In this document: piece after piece, positions 27,202-37,178 of the stretch
Numbering within the stretch: position 1 is the first letter of the stretch
Layout: each line of letters begins with the position of its first letter
Origin: Cohaesibacter marisflavi
Lineage (GTDB): Bacteria > Pseudomonadota > Alphaproteobacteria > Rhizobiales > Cohaesibacteraceae
Length of the DNA: 64,000 nucleotides
Assembly: GCF_900115225.1 (NCBI RefSeq)
Contig: NZ_FOVR01000002.1
Coordinates: forward strand, 62,001-126,000
Direction of reading: 5' to 3'
Made by a program: the position numbers and the translations under genes
The notes under the pieces: model-generated
The model's database searches: none
Seen by the model: only the letters and a program-made list of their open reading frames with translations
What the model was told of the DNA's origin: nothing

Positions 27202-29205
27202 TCAGGCGGCGCGGACCGTTTCCAGAAACTGGCTCATCTGCTCCTGAAGGGTGCGGGCCTGATTGGTCAGGTTCTGCGAGGCCGCCAATACCTGCGTTGC
27301 ACCACTGCCCGTGCTTGTAGCCGTCTGGGCAACTTCCTGAATGCTGTTGGACACATGGGTTGTACCTGATGAGGCATTGACCACAGCCTGCGCAATTTCG
27401 CCCGTTGCATGGCCCTGCTCTTCCACTGCAGACGCGATGGCTCCTGAGGAGCTGCTGATCTCCCCGATAATTTCAGAGATGCTGCCGATGGCATCCACCG
27501 CCTGATCCGTGGTGAGCTGGATATGGTTGATTTGCTGGCTGATCTCCTCGGTGGCCTTGGAGGTTTGGTTGGCCAGCTCCTTCACCTCGGCAGCAACGAC
27601 AGAGAAGCCCTTGCCTGCTTCGCCTGCACGCGCAGCCTCGATGGTGGCGTTGAGCGCCAGGAGGTTGGTCTGTTCGGCAATGCCGGAAATCAGATTGACA
27701 ATATCACCAATATGGATGGCTGCCTGTTGCAGTTCGCCGACAATGACGCGGGTGTCCTCCGCTTTGCCGGAGCCTTCATTGCTCTGGGATGCGGAATTGT
27801 CCACGAGGCGTTTGATGTCGCGGATAGAGGCTTCCAGCTCTTCGGCGGCACTGGCCACATAGGAAACATTGGCCCCGGCCTCTTCTGCCGATGAGGCAAC
27901 AGACCCTGCCTGCTGGGACGTCTGGTCCGCAGAGCGTTCCAGTTCAGAGGCTGTCTGGTGCAACTGGCTGGCCGAGCTCGACACTTCGCTGACAATGCCG
28001 CCCACGGAATGCTCGAACTGGTCGGCAAGCTGCGCCATCATGGCCTTGCGCTCATTCAGTGCATTGTCTTCACGCTCGCGGGCGTCTGCTTCTAGCGTCC
28101 GACGCCTGAGCAGGGCCGCGCGCAACAACTCCGAAGAGCGCGCCATTTGCCCGATTGCGTCATTGCGGCTGGTATAGGGGATGCTGATTTCGAGCTTGTC
28201 TTTGGCCAGTTCTGCCAGAACCGTCTCGCTGTCACCGATCAGCCTTTGCAGGGCGCGCAGGCCAAAGAAGCTGACGCCAATGGCCGCGAGTAGAATAACA
28301 AAAGTCCCGATCATGTAGATCAGCAGATTGCTGTGGGCATTGGAAAGCTTGTTGGCTGCTAGCGCGCTGCTGGCTTCGAATGCATCGTGGGTCAATTGCA
28401 GGGTTATCTTGTCATGCGCTTGCGCTGCTTCAGTCCAGAGCCCCTTGATGCCCTCGGGCAACTGTTCGTGATGGGCGATGATCTGATTGAAAAAGCGCGA
28501 GATGTTTTCGCCATCAGGCCCGTTTCGGTAGGCCTTGTAGGCAGCGACGGATGCCGCAGGACCATTATCCTCGAAAATCGGCGCAAAATAGCCTTCCTGC
28601 AACTGGCCGCGCAAGATAATCGAGATCTGGGGGACGTTGGCCGCATTGGCTGCGAAAACCGGCGGAACAACACTGCTGATCATATTGTGGCTGTCTCGGA
28701 TCTGCTGGCTTGCAAAATAGGCGAGCAGGGTGTTCGACAGGTCAGCATCGGGAATAAGAGAGGCACCGCGCCGCATCAGCTTGTTGGCCAGAGCTGAAAT
28801 GGGTTGGAGATATTTGACACCCAGAACGGGCGAATCGTTGCCCTTGTCTATCTCTGCACGGAAGGCGGTCACGTTGGAGCGTATGGCGTTCAGCTCACGC
28901 TGGATTTCAATGAGGCCCGGATCGGACGAGCCGACCGCATCAAACTGCCCCAGAACTTTGTCATACAAGCTGTCGGTCTCCTGACGCTTCTGGCTGCGCT
29001 CGCTCGGAGAAGCGAAGACTTCTCTGGGCAGCCCCTCTGACAGCTGGCCACCCGCATTACCCAAGGCAACCAGATCGGTGGCATATTTCATTTGATGGTA
29101 AGTCTCGTAGGATTGATAGGAGAGAAACCCTCCAAGACCGAGGATAGCCAGAACCGGGATAGACACGATCGCGGCAAGCAACCGGTTGAGTAAAAGATGC
29201 CTCAT
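27202..29205 (-). CDS. Methyl-accepting chemotaxis protein, NIT-like sensor
   Basis: A 667-residue receptor. An N-terminal membrane helix (about 8-30) is followed by a large helical periplasmic domain (about 35-300) resembling nitrate/nitrite-sensing NIT domains ([20 protein letters not shown]). Then come a second helix (about 300-322), HAMP, and a signalling domain with the conserved tip [18 protein letters not shown]. The ATG at 29205 has GAGGAA upstream. It is the second orphan receptor in this window and shares its tip with the first, so both probably use the same signalling array. Confidence 0.93.
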   Translation of the reverse strand: MRHLLLNRLLAAIVSIPVLAILGLGGFLSYQSYETYHQMKYATDLVALGNAGGQLSEGLPREVFASPSERSQKRQETDSLYDKVLGQFDAVGSSDPGLIEIQRELNAIRSNVTAFRAEIDKGNDSPVLGVKYLQPISALANKLMRRGASLIPDADLSNTLLAYFASQQIRDSHNMISSVVPPVFAANAANVPQISIILRGQLQEGYFAPIFEDNGPAASVAAYKAYRNGPDGENISRFFNQIIAHHEQLPEGIKGLWTEAAQAHDKITLQLTHDAFEASSALAANKLSNAHSNLLIYMIGTFVILLAAIGVSFFGLRALQRLIGDSETVLAELAKDKLEISIPYTSRNDAIGQMARSSELLRAALLRRRTLEADAREREDNALNERKAMMAQLADQFEHSVGGIVSEVSSSASQLHQTASELERSADQTSQQAGSVASSAEEAGANVSYVASAAEELEASIRDIKRLVDNSASQSNEGSGKAEDTRVIVGELQQAAIHIGDIVNLISGIAEQTNLLALNATIEAARAGEAGKGFSVVAAEVKELANQTSKATEEISQQINHIQLTTDQAVDAIGSISEIIGEISSSSGAIASAVEEQGHATGEIAQAVVNASSGTTHVSNSIQEVAQTATSTGSGATQVLAASQNLTNQARTLQEQMSQFLETVRAA

Positions 29206-29746
29206 CAAACGTTCCTCAAAGTAAATCGAGCGCCTCCTTCATAGAGGACACTTATGGATTTCAAGACCTTTGGATTACACGCTGTGAGCAATCTGTTAAT
29301 TTGTTATAAATGGCCCAAAACCCTCAAAACCGCAGATTTTGGGCATAAATCGAGAGAGAATGAGGCCTTTTGGGGTGCACTTTTCGATAGGTATTTATGA
29401 CAGGGTGGAAAGAATGCTCTGACCTAAATGTATGAAAAGCCGAGGAAAATCGGAAGGTAATTTTCCAGATTAAACTTGGGTGAAGGTGCGTGGAATATTT
29501 ACCCATCTGGAAAAGCTAAGTAGATTTCCCTTTAAAAGTATCGCATGGTGATACGAAAATCGGCTCCTTTGTGTAAAAGCCAGCCAAAATACCCTTCAAT
29601 TCTGTAGCTGAAGTAAGTCTTTACAAGGTGAAGAGGGGGAGGGAAGGTAAAACGGCATTTTATGAAGTGCTGTTTGTAGACCTCTTTGTGTTTGCTCACT
29701 ATGCCAAAAGACCATGGCTTGCTCCACCATGCATGAGTTGGTGCTG
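29206..29746. other. Intergenic region without recognisable features
   Basis: About 540 bases between the minus-strand chemoreceptor and the end of uppP. The right part, next to uppP, is purine-rich (GGTGAAGAGGGGGAGGGAAGG). No RNA, repeat or convincing small gene was recognised. The receptor promoter must lie near its left edge. Confidence 0.4.
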
Positions 29747-30553
29747 TTAGCCGACCATATAAAGTCCGATAAATCCCGCAACCCCCACGACAATACGCCA
29801 GATGGCAAAGGGCATGAAGCCATGGCGGGAGACGAAGTCGAGCAACTGCCGCACGACAAAGACTGCAGCGATGAAAGCGGCAATAAAGCCTACCGTAATC
29901 ACGCCAGCCTGATCCAGACTGATAATGTCCCGGTTCTTGTAGAGATCATAGGCAAAGGCGCCTGCCATGGTCGGCATGGCCAGAAAGAAGGAAAATTCCG
30001 CAGCCGAGCGTTTGTCTGTCCCCATCAATAAGGCTCCGGCAATCGTCGAGCCCGATCTGGACATGCCCGGTACCAGCGCCAGACATTGGAACAGGCCGAT
30101 CTTGAAGCAGAGCGAGAGGGGATAATCCATAATGTCGGTATAACGTGGCTTGAGATCGAGCCGATCAATCCAGGCCAGTGCAACGCCGCCAACAATCAAT
30201 GTGGTGCATATGAGTCTTGGGCTTTCAAACAGCACCTGCTTGATGAAGCCATGCAAGCTTGCCCCCAGCACGGCTGCGGGTAGAAAGGCCAGCAGAATAC
30301 CAGCCACAAACAGACGCGCCTTTTGGCTGGTGGGCAGATCAACCGCAATCTTGATGAGCCGGTGCGAATAGACCGTGAGAATCGCCAGAATGGCGCCGAG
30401 TTGGATCAGAACCTCAAATGTCTTGCCGTCATTTTGAAATCCCAGAAAGTGTCCGGCGAGCAAGATATGGCCGGTGGATGAAACAGGGAGAAATTCGGTA
30501 AAGCCCTCAATAAGGCCGAGGATGACAGCTTCGAAATATGTGGCAAGATCCAT
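29747..30553 (-). CDS. uppP: Undecaprenyl-diphosphatase UppP/BacA
   Basis: A 268-residue integral membrane phosphatase recycling undecaprenyl diphosphate for cell-wall synthesis. Both catalytic motifs are present: [14 protein letters not shown] near residue 17 and [14 protein letters not shown] near 160. About eight hydrophobic segments. ATG 30553 gives the standard N-terminus [10 protein letters not shown]; a longer start at 30595 would add 14 polar residues. It is divergent from fzlA. Confidence 0.95.
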   Translation of the reverse strand: MDLATYFEAVILGLIEGFTEFLPVSSTGHILLAGHFLGFQNDGKTFEVLIQLGAILAILTVYSHRLIKIAVDLPTSQKARLFVAGILLAFLPAAVLGASLHGFIKQVLFESPRLICTTLIVGGVALAWIDRLDLKPRYTDIMDYPLSLCFKIGLFQCLALVPGMSRSGSTIAGALLMGTDKRSAAEFSFFLAMPTMAGAFAYDLYKNRDIISLDQAGVITVGFIAAFIAAVFVVRQLLDFVSRHGFMPFAIWRIVVGVAGFIGLYMVG

Positions 30554-30767
30554 TTTTATCTCATTCTTTCTCTGGCAGAAAAATGCTTCTGCCACTATGG
30601 TCCCCTTTCAACCCCAAATCGGGTGAAAGTGCGGCACCTAATGGACGTTTTTAAATCACGTCTGTTAAATAGCTGATAATCATTTCATACTTGAATGGTT
30701 GAGCGTCCACACTTTTGCCAGTTTTCTGCTCGAAGAAGCGTTAGGCACGAAAGGAATCGCACGGGCA

Positions 30768-31460
30768 ATGCTACTGCTCTACCACACCATGATGTCAGTT
30801 CCTTCTCGCTTTACACGGCTGATTTTGGCCGAGTGCAAGGCGAATGCAGAATTGACCGAAGTTCTTCCCTGGGAGCGGACAGAAGAGTTTCTGCTGGTCA
30901 ATCCGGCGGGTACTGTTCCTGTGCTCAGAGAGAATGACGGGCCACCGGTATGTGGAGCGATGACCATCGCCGAATATTTGGACGAAACCCGTGGCTATGC
31001 GCTCGGCAGCCGTCGCCTTTTGCCAGACCATCCCAACCATCGCGCTGAAGTGCGCAGGCTCGTGCACTGGTTTCTCAACAAGGCCGTGGATGAAAGCGCC
31101 CGCTTTTTCGTTGACGAAAAAATCTACAAGCGCATGCGCCGCCCGAGCGAAGGGGGCGGGTCTCCCGACTCAACCCTTCTGCGCGCAGCCAGAGGCAATC
31201 TGAAGATTCATCTCAACTATATCGCCTATCTGGCCGAGCGCCGGAAATGGCTCGCTGGTGAGAATTTCTCCTATGCCGACCTCGCAGCAGGGGCCATGCT
31301 TTCGACCATCGATTATCTGGGCGAAGTGCCATGGGAGAAGGAACCGATCGTCAAGGATTGGTATCAGCGCATCAAATCACGTCCGGCGTTCCGCCCCATT
31401 CTGGCCGATAGCCTCAAGGGGATACCACCTTCGAGCCAGTATATGGATCTGGACTTCTAG
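30768..31460 (+). CDS. fzlA: FzlA, FtsZ-binding GST-fold cell-division protein
   Basis: A 230-residue GST-fold protein with a thioredoxin-like N domain (LLLYHTMMSVPSRFTRLILAE, then NPAGTVPVL) and a helical C domain. The C-terminal tail RPAFRPILADSLKGIPPSSQYMDLDF matches my recollection of the FzlA family of alphaproteobacteria, whose C-terminus regulates FtsZ filaments during constriction. Context with uppP (cell wall) and queG agrees. It is therefore unlikely to be a detoxifying GST. The start MLLLYH is chosen to match the fold. Confidence 0.82.
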   Translation: MLLLYHTMMSVPSRFTRLILAECKANAELTEVLPWERTEEFLLVNPAGTVPVLRENDGPPVCGAMTIAEYLDETRGYALGSRRLLPDHPNHRAEVRRLVHWFLNKAVDESARFFVDEKIYKRMRRPSEGGGSPDSTLLRAARGNLKIHLNYIAYLAERRKWLAGENFSYADLAAGAMLSTIDYLGEVPWEKEPIVKDWYQRIKSRPAFRPILADSLKGIPPSSQYMDLDF

Positions 31461-31484
31461 TCTCACCTCCTACAATGATGGTGC

Positions 31485-32672
31485 ATGACCGTGCCAAACC
31501 CGGATAAACAGGCAAAATTGCGCGCCTTCATTGACAAAGAGACTCAGGCGCTGGGCTTTGCCCAATTGCGGGTCTGTCGCGCCAGTGATGCCAAGAGCCG
31601 CGAAGCAGTTTTGCGGCACTTTGTCGAGAAGGGCTATCACGGCTCCATGGACTGGATGGAGGAGACGCTGGACCGCCGCGCCCACCCGACCAATCTGTGG
31701 GATGATGTGCAATCCATCCTCATGCTTGGTTTTAACTACGGTCCAGACGAAGATCCTCGAGATCTTCTGGCGCATCCCGACAAGGCCAATATTTCGGTTT
31801 ATGCCCGCCATCGCGATTATCACGACCTGATCAAGGGGCGATTAAAGCAGCTTTCAGCCAAGCTGCTCTCGCGCGTGCGCGACAGCCAGCCGGATGGTGC
31901 CATCAAGGTGTTTGTCGACACTGCCCCCGTGATGGAAAAACCGCTGGCAGAGCTTGCCGGACTGGGCTGGCAGGGAAAGCACACCAATCTGGTTAGTCGT
32001 GAGTTTGGCTCATGGCTGTTTCTGGGCGCAATCTTCACCAATCTGGACCTTGTCCCCGATGAAGCCGAGATGGACCGCTGTGGCTCCTGTGTGGCCTGTC
32101 AGGAGGCCTGCCCAACGGGGGCCTTCCCAAAACCATATCAGATCGACGCCAGCCGCTGTATTTCCTATCTGACCATCGAGAATAAGGGCCCGATCCCGCA
32201 TACTTTGCGCGGGGCCATCGGCAATCGCATCTATGGCTGTGATGATTGCCTGGCCGCTTGTCCATGGAACAAGTTTGCGCAACAGGCCAGCGAAGCCAAG
32301 CTCAAGGCGCGCGCCGACCTCAAGGCTCCGGCGCTTGTCGATTTTCTGGCGCTGGATGACGCGGCCTTCCGCCAGCATTTCTCCGGCTCTCCCATCAAGC
32401 GCATTGGTCGCAATCGCTTCATGCGCAATGTGCTGATTGCTGCAGGCAACGCAGGTAAGGGAGACGATACGGAAATATCCGGGCTGATCGGGGCGGTCAC
32501 ACCGCATCTTGGAGATGCTGATCCTCTGGTCAGGGGGGCCGCTATCTGGGCGCTTGGGCGCCTGATGCCCGCACAGGAATTTGTTCAAATGGCAAAAGAC
32601 CGCATTGACGGGGAAACAGCCCTGGATGTGAATGAAGAATGGCACTTGGCGCTGGAAGGAAAGACCCAATGA
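31485..32672 (+). CDS. queG: Epoxyqueuosine reductase QueG
   Basis: A 395-residue cobalamin- and iron-sulfur-dependent reductase for the last step of queuosine synthesis in tRNA. An N-terminal cobalamin-binding reductase region (about 15-190; YARHRDYHDLIKGRL, MEKPLAELAGLGWQGKHTNLVS) is followed by two 4Fe-4S motifs (CGSCVACQEACPTGAF and CDDCLAACPWNKFA) and a C-terminal HEAT-like part (about 320-395). The next gene overlaps its stop (ATGA). Confidence 0.96.
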   Translation: MTVPNPDKQAKLRAFIDKETQALGFAQLRVCRASDAKSREAVLRHFVEKGYHGSMDWMEETLDRRAHPTNLWDDVQSILMLGFNYGPDEDPRDLLAHPDKANISVYARHRDYHDLIKGRLKQLSAKLLSRVRDSQPDGAIKVFVDTAPVMEKPLAELAGLGWQGKHTNLVSREFGSWLFLGAIFTNLDLVPDEAEMDRCGSCVACQEACPTGAFPKPYQIDASRCISYLTIENKGPIPHTLRGAIGNRIYGCDDCLAACPWNKFAQQASEAKLKARADLKAPALVDFLALDDAAFRQHFSGSPIKRIGRNRFMRNVLIAAGNAGKGDDTEISGLIGAVTPHLGDADPLVRGAAIWALGRLMPAQEFVQMAKDRIDGETALDVNEEWHLALEGKTQ

Positions 32673-33547
32673 AACTGTTTATCTTCGGATATGGCTATAG
32701 CGCTCGAGCCATTGCGCAGGAACTGGCTCCAGACTGCGACTGGATCGCGGCAACCACACGCTCGGAGGAAAAAGCCGCAGCGATGACTGCCGCCGGGCTG
32801 CGTGCCTTTCCATTTGATGGCGAAAGCCCTTCTACAGCCCTTAAGGACGCGCTGGCAGAGGCAACACACCTGCTTATTTCAATCGCGCCGGGGGCCGAGG
32901 GCGATCCTGTTCTCAATTGCCTGCGCGAAGACCTGAAACGGCTTCCCGCGCTTTGTTGGATCGGTTATCTCTCAACCGTTGGCGTCTATGGCAATCATGA
33001 TGGCGCATGGGTGGATGAAGACACCGAATGCCGTCCCGTTTCGCGCCGATCGGTGCAGCGGGTAGCGGCTGAAAAAGACTGGCAAGCACTGGCATCAGAG
33101 CTGAACATGCCACTTGGCATCTATCGGCTGGCTGGCATTTATGGCCCCGGGCGCAACCAGATGATCAAACTGGATGCAGGCACCTGCCGGGCCATCAACA
33201 AACCCGGACAGGTGTTCAATCGCATTCATGTGGCAGATATCGGTCTGGCCGTTGCCAAGGCCGCCAGGCTGAGCCACAACGGAATTCTCAACGTGGTGGA
33301 TGATGAACCCGCCGCACCACAAGAGGTGATTTACTATTGCGCCGATCTGATGGGACTGCCTCGCCCCGAAGAGCAGTCATTCGAGCAAGCCGACATGAGC
33401 CCCATGGCGCGCAGCTTCTATGGCGAGAATAAGCGTTGCAGCAATATTCGTCTGCATGAGTTGATCGGTGGCATCTTGCACTATCCGACTTATCGGGAAG
33501 CATTTGCCCATATGTGGCAAACAGATAGCTGGCGCAAGAAAGACTAG
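32669..33547 (+). CDS. SDR-family NAD(P)-dependent oxidoreductase (YeeZ-like)
   Basis: A 292-residue Rossmann protein with the N-terminal dinucleotide loop FIFGYGYSARAIA. It has GYLSTVGVYGNHDGAWVDEDT and RLAGIYGPGRN, motifs of the atypical extended SDR group that includes YeeZ. The usual YxxxK pair is not obvious. It overlaps the queG stop by 4 bases, so the two are co-translated. Substrate unknown. Confidence 0.88.
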   Translation: MKLFIFGYGYSARAIAQELAPDCDWIAATTRSEEKAAAMTAAGLRAFPFDGESPSTALKDALAEATHLLISIAPGAEGDPVLNCLREDLKRLPALCWIGYLSTVGVYGNHDGAWVDEDTECRPVSRRSVQRVAAEKDWQALASELNMPLGIYRLAGIYGPGRNQMIKLDAGTCRAINKPGQVFNRIHVADIGLAVAKAARLSHNGILNVVDDEPAAPQEVIYYCADLMGLPRPEEQSFEQADMSPMARSFYGENKRCSNIRLHELIGGILHYPTYREAFAHMWQTDSWRKKD

Positions 33548-33557
33548 ATCGATCCAC

Positions 33558-33588
33558 AGGGCGTTTGTGCACCGCTTTCAAACGCCCT
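33558..33588 (+). terminator. Hairpin after the SDR gene, possible terminator
   Basis: AGGGCGTTTG and CAAACGCCCT form a perfect 10-base stem 11 bases after the stop. No T-run follows, so termination would be weak or factor-assisted. Confidence 0.45.
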
Positions 33589-33749
33589 GACAACGGCTCT
33601 TTCGCGGCTTTCCGCCATCTCTTTTCACAGGCTTGCTCAACGCTGTTAAAAAAATGAAATAAAAACCAAAACGCCCTTGCCAACTCGGCCAATAGGGATT
33701 AGACAACAGCCTCACTTGCCGAGCTCAAAACGAGCATGGCACACAGGTT

Positions 33750-33826
33750 GCGCTGGTAGCTCAGTTGGATAGAGCACCAGACTACGAATCTGGGGGTCGG
33801 GGGTTCGAATCCTCCCCAGCGCGCCA
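33750..33826 (+). tRNA. tRNA-Arg (anticodon ACG)
   Basis: A complete 77-base cloverleaf. Acceptor arms GCGCTGG and CCAGCGC, D-arm GCTCAGTTGGATAGAGC, anticodon stem-loop CCAGA-CTACGAA-TCTGG with ACG, T-arm GGGGGTTCGAATCCTCC, discriminator G and encoded CCA. The 3' half from the anticodon loop is duplicated at 45412-45458. It is the attachment target of the adjacent integrase and remains intact after integration. Confidence 0.97.
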
Positions 33827-33828
33827 TT
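33782..33828. repeat. attL direct repeat (47 bp, inside tRNA-Arg)
   Basis: Identical over 47 bases to 45412-45458. Similarity continues for ten more bases with one mismatch. It covers the anticodon loop through CCA and two bases beyond. Confidence 0.95.
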
Positions 33829-33869
33829 TTCCCCTTTATTATCAATGCTCTTTTCCATGGTCATTGTCC

Positions 33870-34928
33870 CTATTGGGCTTTGGTTTGCAGTTGGTTTGCA
33901 AATTCCGTTCCCTGAGCGTTCTCAAATTTGCTCATTGCTTGATCTGCAAGGGTTCGAGTTTTGGCAAGGTACTTGTCCAGTATTCCAGAAACGTGTCTGA
34001 GGCTGTGCCCTGTGATAGCTGCGATCTGGGGAGCGGTGCATCCCGCTTCTGCTAGCATCGTTACTGCTGTGCCTCTGAGGTCATGAAAGTGCAAATCTTC
34101 AATCTTTGCCGCAACCATGGCGTCTTTCCATCGATGCTGAAAATTCTTAGATTTCCAAGGTTGCCCTGATGCACTGAGAAGAACAGTGGCGGCCTCACGG
34201 GGCATATTGTCCAGCATAGCCCGCAATGCCTTTGTGCATGGTATCTCTACTAAGACGTTACCCTTGCCTTGCCGGAGGCGAATATATTGGCCGTCGTAGT
34301 TACTCCATGAGAGTTTGAGCAAATCACCTTGGCGTTGCCCCGTATGCAAAGCCAGAATCAATGCTCGCTGCAATCCTATACTCGCCTTAGACATGAAACG
34401 TTCGATATCCGAAGGAAGCCAAATCTTGTCTGCACGATCTGAGTTGTAAACCCGCTCAAAACTCTCAAGAGGATTCTTTTCAATCAGGCCTCTGTCGTAA
34501 GACCAAGATAAGACGGCTTGCAGTGTCGCCAGTCGGTTGTCTGCCTCACGAGGGGCCCGCCTAGCTGTTTCGTCTCGCCAATCCAGAAAGATGGACTTAA
34601 CCCGCCGATCTTCTAGAGCTGCGAGTGGCATTGTCCCGAACTTGTCTTCAATTTTACGCATCAAGCGGCGTCGATCTGACTTCGTGCTAGTCGCGAGGCG
34701 ATCAAACTTCAGAGAGTTGCTATATTGCCGCAAAAGGCCTGCTAGTGTATTCCGGTCTCTCTGTGTGAAGCTGGCCTCAGCTTCGGTATAAGAGGTCGCA
34801 AAAGACACGTCTCCGGGCTTGCCAGCCAAACGCCTGTTTGTCGCACGATGATAGTAATAAACACGCTTAGCACCGCTCGCCAACGTCTTAGTGACACGGT
34901 TGACACCGGGAAATGAGGCTCTAACCAT
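33870..34928 (-). CDS. int: Tyrosine recombinase (integrase) of the satellite
   Basis: A 352-residue phage integrase. Catalytic residues are visible: Arg in LHTGQRQGDLL, His and Arg in HFHDLRGTAV, His in TGHSLRHVSGIL, and the Tyr nucleophile in LDKYLAKTR. The N-terminal arm and SAM-like core-binding regions span about 1-165. ATG 34928 gives MVRASFPGVNRV, usual for rhizobial prophage integrases, and overlaps the alpA-like stop by 8 bases; an ATG at 34985 would add 19 residues. The 3' end faces tRNA-Arg. Confidence 0.95.
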   Translation of the reverse strand: MVRASFPGVNRVTKTLASGAKRVYYYHRATNRRLAGKPGDVSFATSYTEAEASFTQRDRNTLAGLLRQYSNSLKFDRLATSTKSDRRRLMRKIEDKFGTMPLAALEDRRVKSIFLDWRDETARRAPREADNRLATLQAVLSWSYDRGLIEKNPLESFERVYNSDRADKIWLPSDIERFMSKASIGLQRALILALHTGQRQGDLLKLSWSNYDGQYIRLRQGKGNVLVEIPCTKALRAMLDNMPREAATVLLSASGQPWKSKNFQHRWKDAMVAAKIEDLHFHDLRGTAVTMLAEAGCTAPQIAAITGHSLRHVSGILDKYLAKTRTLADQAMSKFENAQGTEFANQLQTKAQ

Positions 34929-35166
34929 CTCTAGCCATCCCTTGATCCAGTGCGTTTGATGTGGTGGTGTTTGTGGTGAGGCCACTTAAGCGATCCAAGG
35001 CGGCATCCAGTGCACACCTGTCCCAACGCCTGGTTTCGGGAATGGGGCCTGGTATTACAAATTTGCCCACAAGGCGAGTAAAGGCGCTGGCTGAGAGGCC
35101 GCAATATTCTGCCGCCTCTTTTTCATTCAGCCCTCTTTTGGGGATGTTCATAGGAAGAATGGTCAT
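34921..35166 (-). CDS. AlpA-like/excisionase helix-turn-helix protein
   Basis: An 81-residue protein with a MerR-like/AlpA winged helix (LNEKEAAEYCGLSASAFTRLVGK, then RRWDRCALDAALDRL). AlpA proteins activate integrase expression or act as excisionases in satellites and prophages. It lies directly upstream of int and overlaps it. The stop TAG is inside the int start region. Three bases separate it from gpW. Confidence 0.8.
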   Translation of the reverse strand: MTILPMNIPKRGLNEKEAAEYCGLSASAFTRLVGKFVIPGPIPETRRWDRCALDAALDRLSGLTTNTTTSNALDQGMARDG

Positions 35167-35169
35167 TAC

Positions 35170-35385
35170 CTAAGCCCCCTTATTGGAAATGATGCGGGCA
35201 CGTTTGAGTGTCTTGCCGCTCATGGATGAAATCTGGCGTTCGATGCGCAACAAAGCTGCGCGCATCTCACTATCGCTTTTGTATTCAGTCTTTCTTCCGT
35301 CGCTGAATTCGACGGATCTGACGCCACTTGCCTTGGCTTTTTCAAGGGCATCGCGCCAGATCATCAGCTCATTAAGGCTAGGCAT
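35170..35385 (-). CDS. gpW-like head-tail joining protein
   Basis: A 71-residue protein close in length to lambda gpW (68). An N-terminal helix (LNELMIWRDALEKAKASG) is followed by a beta hairpin (VRSVEFSDGRKTEYKS) and a C-terminal helix (MRAALLRIERQISSM), the gpW fold. gpW fills the portal exit and accepts the tail. Its ATG overlaps the capsid stop (TGATG). It is the only head-completion protein recognised; no tail genes follow. Confidence 0.75.
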   Translation of the reverse strand: MPSLNELMIWRDALEKAKASGVRSVEFSDGRKTEYKSDSEMRAALLRIERQISSMSGKTLKRARIISNKGA

Positions 35386-37178
35386 CAGGCTCCCTCGTTG
35401 AGTTGCCATCCGCGCCAGTCCATAAAGGCAGCGCCGAAATCGAGACGAACTTTAACGGCCACCCCGTCGACTTCGAAACCAACTTTGGTTTCAGTTTGCG
35501 GACCGGGTTCACCTTCAAGATAGGCATATTCAAGCCCGTCGATCACGCCATTTCCCGCCGCTACATACCAACGGTCGGCATTAGAAAATCTGCCCTCAAC
35601 AACCATTTCAAGATTGGAAAATGGGTTTGCATTGTCTGTCGAAGTTGGAGTGATGGCTGTCAACAGCATCTCTGTGGTAGTTTCGAGGTCGGCCGGTACA
35701 ACAACATATTTGGGACTGAGATTGAGCCTCTTGCCAGACATGCTTGTTTGATGGCGTAGCGCCTTTCTCATTGCTGAGAGTGTGTCTGAGGTTGGGGCAG
35801 CTCCAGTCGCTGCAAGGTTGTTGTGATCGGCATGAAATAGAGTTTTCCCGTCTGCCATATTCGGTCCGAGTCCATCGTTCTGATCAAGCAGATCGACGAA
35901 GAACTCAGCTTCAAAATCAGCAGCTGCAATGCCCATTTTACGGGGAACATCCTGCAGTGCACCCAGATCATCATTAATCATCATCTGGCGTGAAAAACGC
36001 ATCATTCGTCCGAAAGTGTCGACTTTGATGCTTTCGCCTGCTTCGAGCATGTAGTCATCTTGATACTCACCGTTTTCTGCTACGAGTTTCAGATCAGGTG
36101 CTTCAGACATGGTGATGGCTTGGCGAGTGCGAAAATCCTTCACGGTAATTTGTCGAGCCAATCTTTTGAGTGCGCTTGGAGCACTTTCATATGACTGGCG
36201 AAGGACGCGTCCAACGGTGTCCCCCATGATCAATGGATAGTCGCTGGTGCTGAGCGCACGGGTCACAAGCGTTGATGCCGACATGCCCATCGTGTTGACA
36301 TTGGAATTGCGTAGGCAATCGCGGGCGATCTCCGGGATAGTCAGGCCAACAAATTCGCGGGCGCTTTCCTCAGGGGTATGAGACGGGTCTATCCGGACTA
36401 TCAACGCGTCGGTCATGCGCTGGGCACGAGCAATCGGATCAGTGTGGTCGGTGATAATTCGGGCTGTCTGTGTCCGGATCAGTGGTGTGGCCCTCTTCTC
36501 GGCCTCAGCGATTGCTGCAGCCCGGACTTCATTCAGTTCGCAGTCGGAGTCGATCTGGGAATTGGCCCATTCATCGCCGAGCTTCAGGGTGGTGGCCATG
36601 GCGCGGATTTGCTGATTGCGCAAAGCCATTTCGTTGGCCTTGGGTTCAGTTGTGGAGAGTGCCTCCGGTTTATTTGGCATGCTTCGAATCCTTGCATCAG
36701 TGTCAGCCGGTACGCTTACGAAGCTCACTTCCTTGGGGGTAAACTGTGTGATGGTCCGAATAAGCCGGCCAGTGTCCTGGGCGCGCTTGTCTGTCCATTT
36801 CATTGGCTGATAGCCAATCGAGACGCCAGTGATCAAACCGTCGCGAATGTCTGCGATTACGGGATCTGCCCGGCTGTCGGATGTGAATTTGATAGTAACA
36901 ATAATGGCTGTGCCTTCTCGTTTGGCATTTGTCACCGCGCCAAGGACAGCTTGAAGGCTATCTTGGCGGTGACTGTCCAGAACGGGGCAACCGATGAAGG
37001 CTTCCGGATTGGTGGCCTGCGGGTCGAGCCTTTCGATAAAGGCTCCCCGGTCGACATCCCCGAAGGCTGTTGCAACGGCAACAACTGTGCGGTCTTCTTC
37101 ACTTAGCGTTCGAGAGCCAATAGAGAAATCTCTCGTTTCTATGGTACCAAGCTGGTGATGGTCGACTGGGGAATTCAT
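35385..37178 (-). CDS. Prohead protease-major capsid protein fusion
   Basis: A 597-residue fusion. Residues about 15-170 form an HK97-type prohead protease with catalytic His in VLDSHRQDS and Ser in LITGVSIGYQP, followed by KEVSFVSVPAD. A charged helical linker (about 175-260) may act as scaffold. Residues about 270-597 form a major capsid domain (SEAPDLKLVAENGEYQDDYM, MMRFSRQMMINDDLGAL, FHADHNNLA). The fused gene implies the satellite builds its own shell. The start overlaps the portal stop by 4 bases. Confidence 0.88.
   Translation of the reverse strand: MNSPVDHHQLGTIETRDFSIGSRTLSEEDRTVVAVATAFGDVDRGAFIERLDPQATNPEAFIGCPVLDSHRQDSLQAVLGAVTNAKREGTAIIVTIKFTSDSRADPVIADIRDGLITGVSIGYQPMKWTDKRAQDTGRLIRTITQFTPKEVSFVSVPADTDARIRSMPNKPEALSTTEPKANEMALRNQQIRAMATTLKLGDEWANSQIDSDCELNEVRAAAIAEAEKRATPLIRTQTARIITDHTDPIARAQRMTDALIVRIDPSHTPEESAREFVGLTIPEIARDCLRNSNVNTMGMSASTLVTRALSTSDYPLIMGDTVGRVLRQSYESAPSALKRLARQITVKDFRTRQAITMSEAPDLKLVAENGEYQDDYMLEAGESIKVDTFGRMMRFSRQMMINDDLGALQDVPRKMGIAAADFEAEFFVDLLDQNDGLGPNMADGKTLFHADHNNLAATGAAPTSDTLSAMRKALRHQTSMSGKRLNLSPKYVVVPADLETTTEMLLTAITPTSTDNANPFSNLEMVVEGRFSNADRWYVAAGNGVIDGLEYAYLEGEPGPQTETKVGFEVDGVAVKVRLDFGAAFMDWRGWQLNEGA

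Larger units (their letters stand above)
33712..33858 (-). other. Start segment of a reading frame that crosses the attachment site
   Basis: Starting 11 bases after the int stop, an ATG at 33858 has AGGGA 8 bases upstream; an in-frame ATG also lies at 33864. In the integrated state it reads antisense through tRNA-Arg and stops at 33712 after 48 codons. If the element circularises, the same frame passes through attP into the open frame at 45413-45174, giving 104 codons that end just before the primase. Expression is unproven; antisense tRNA translation often gives spurious frames. Confidence 0.45.
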
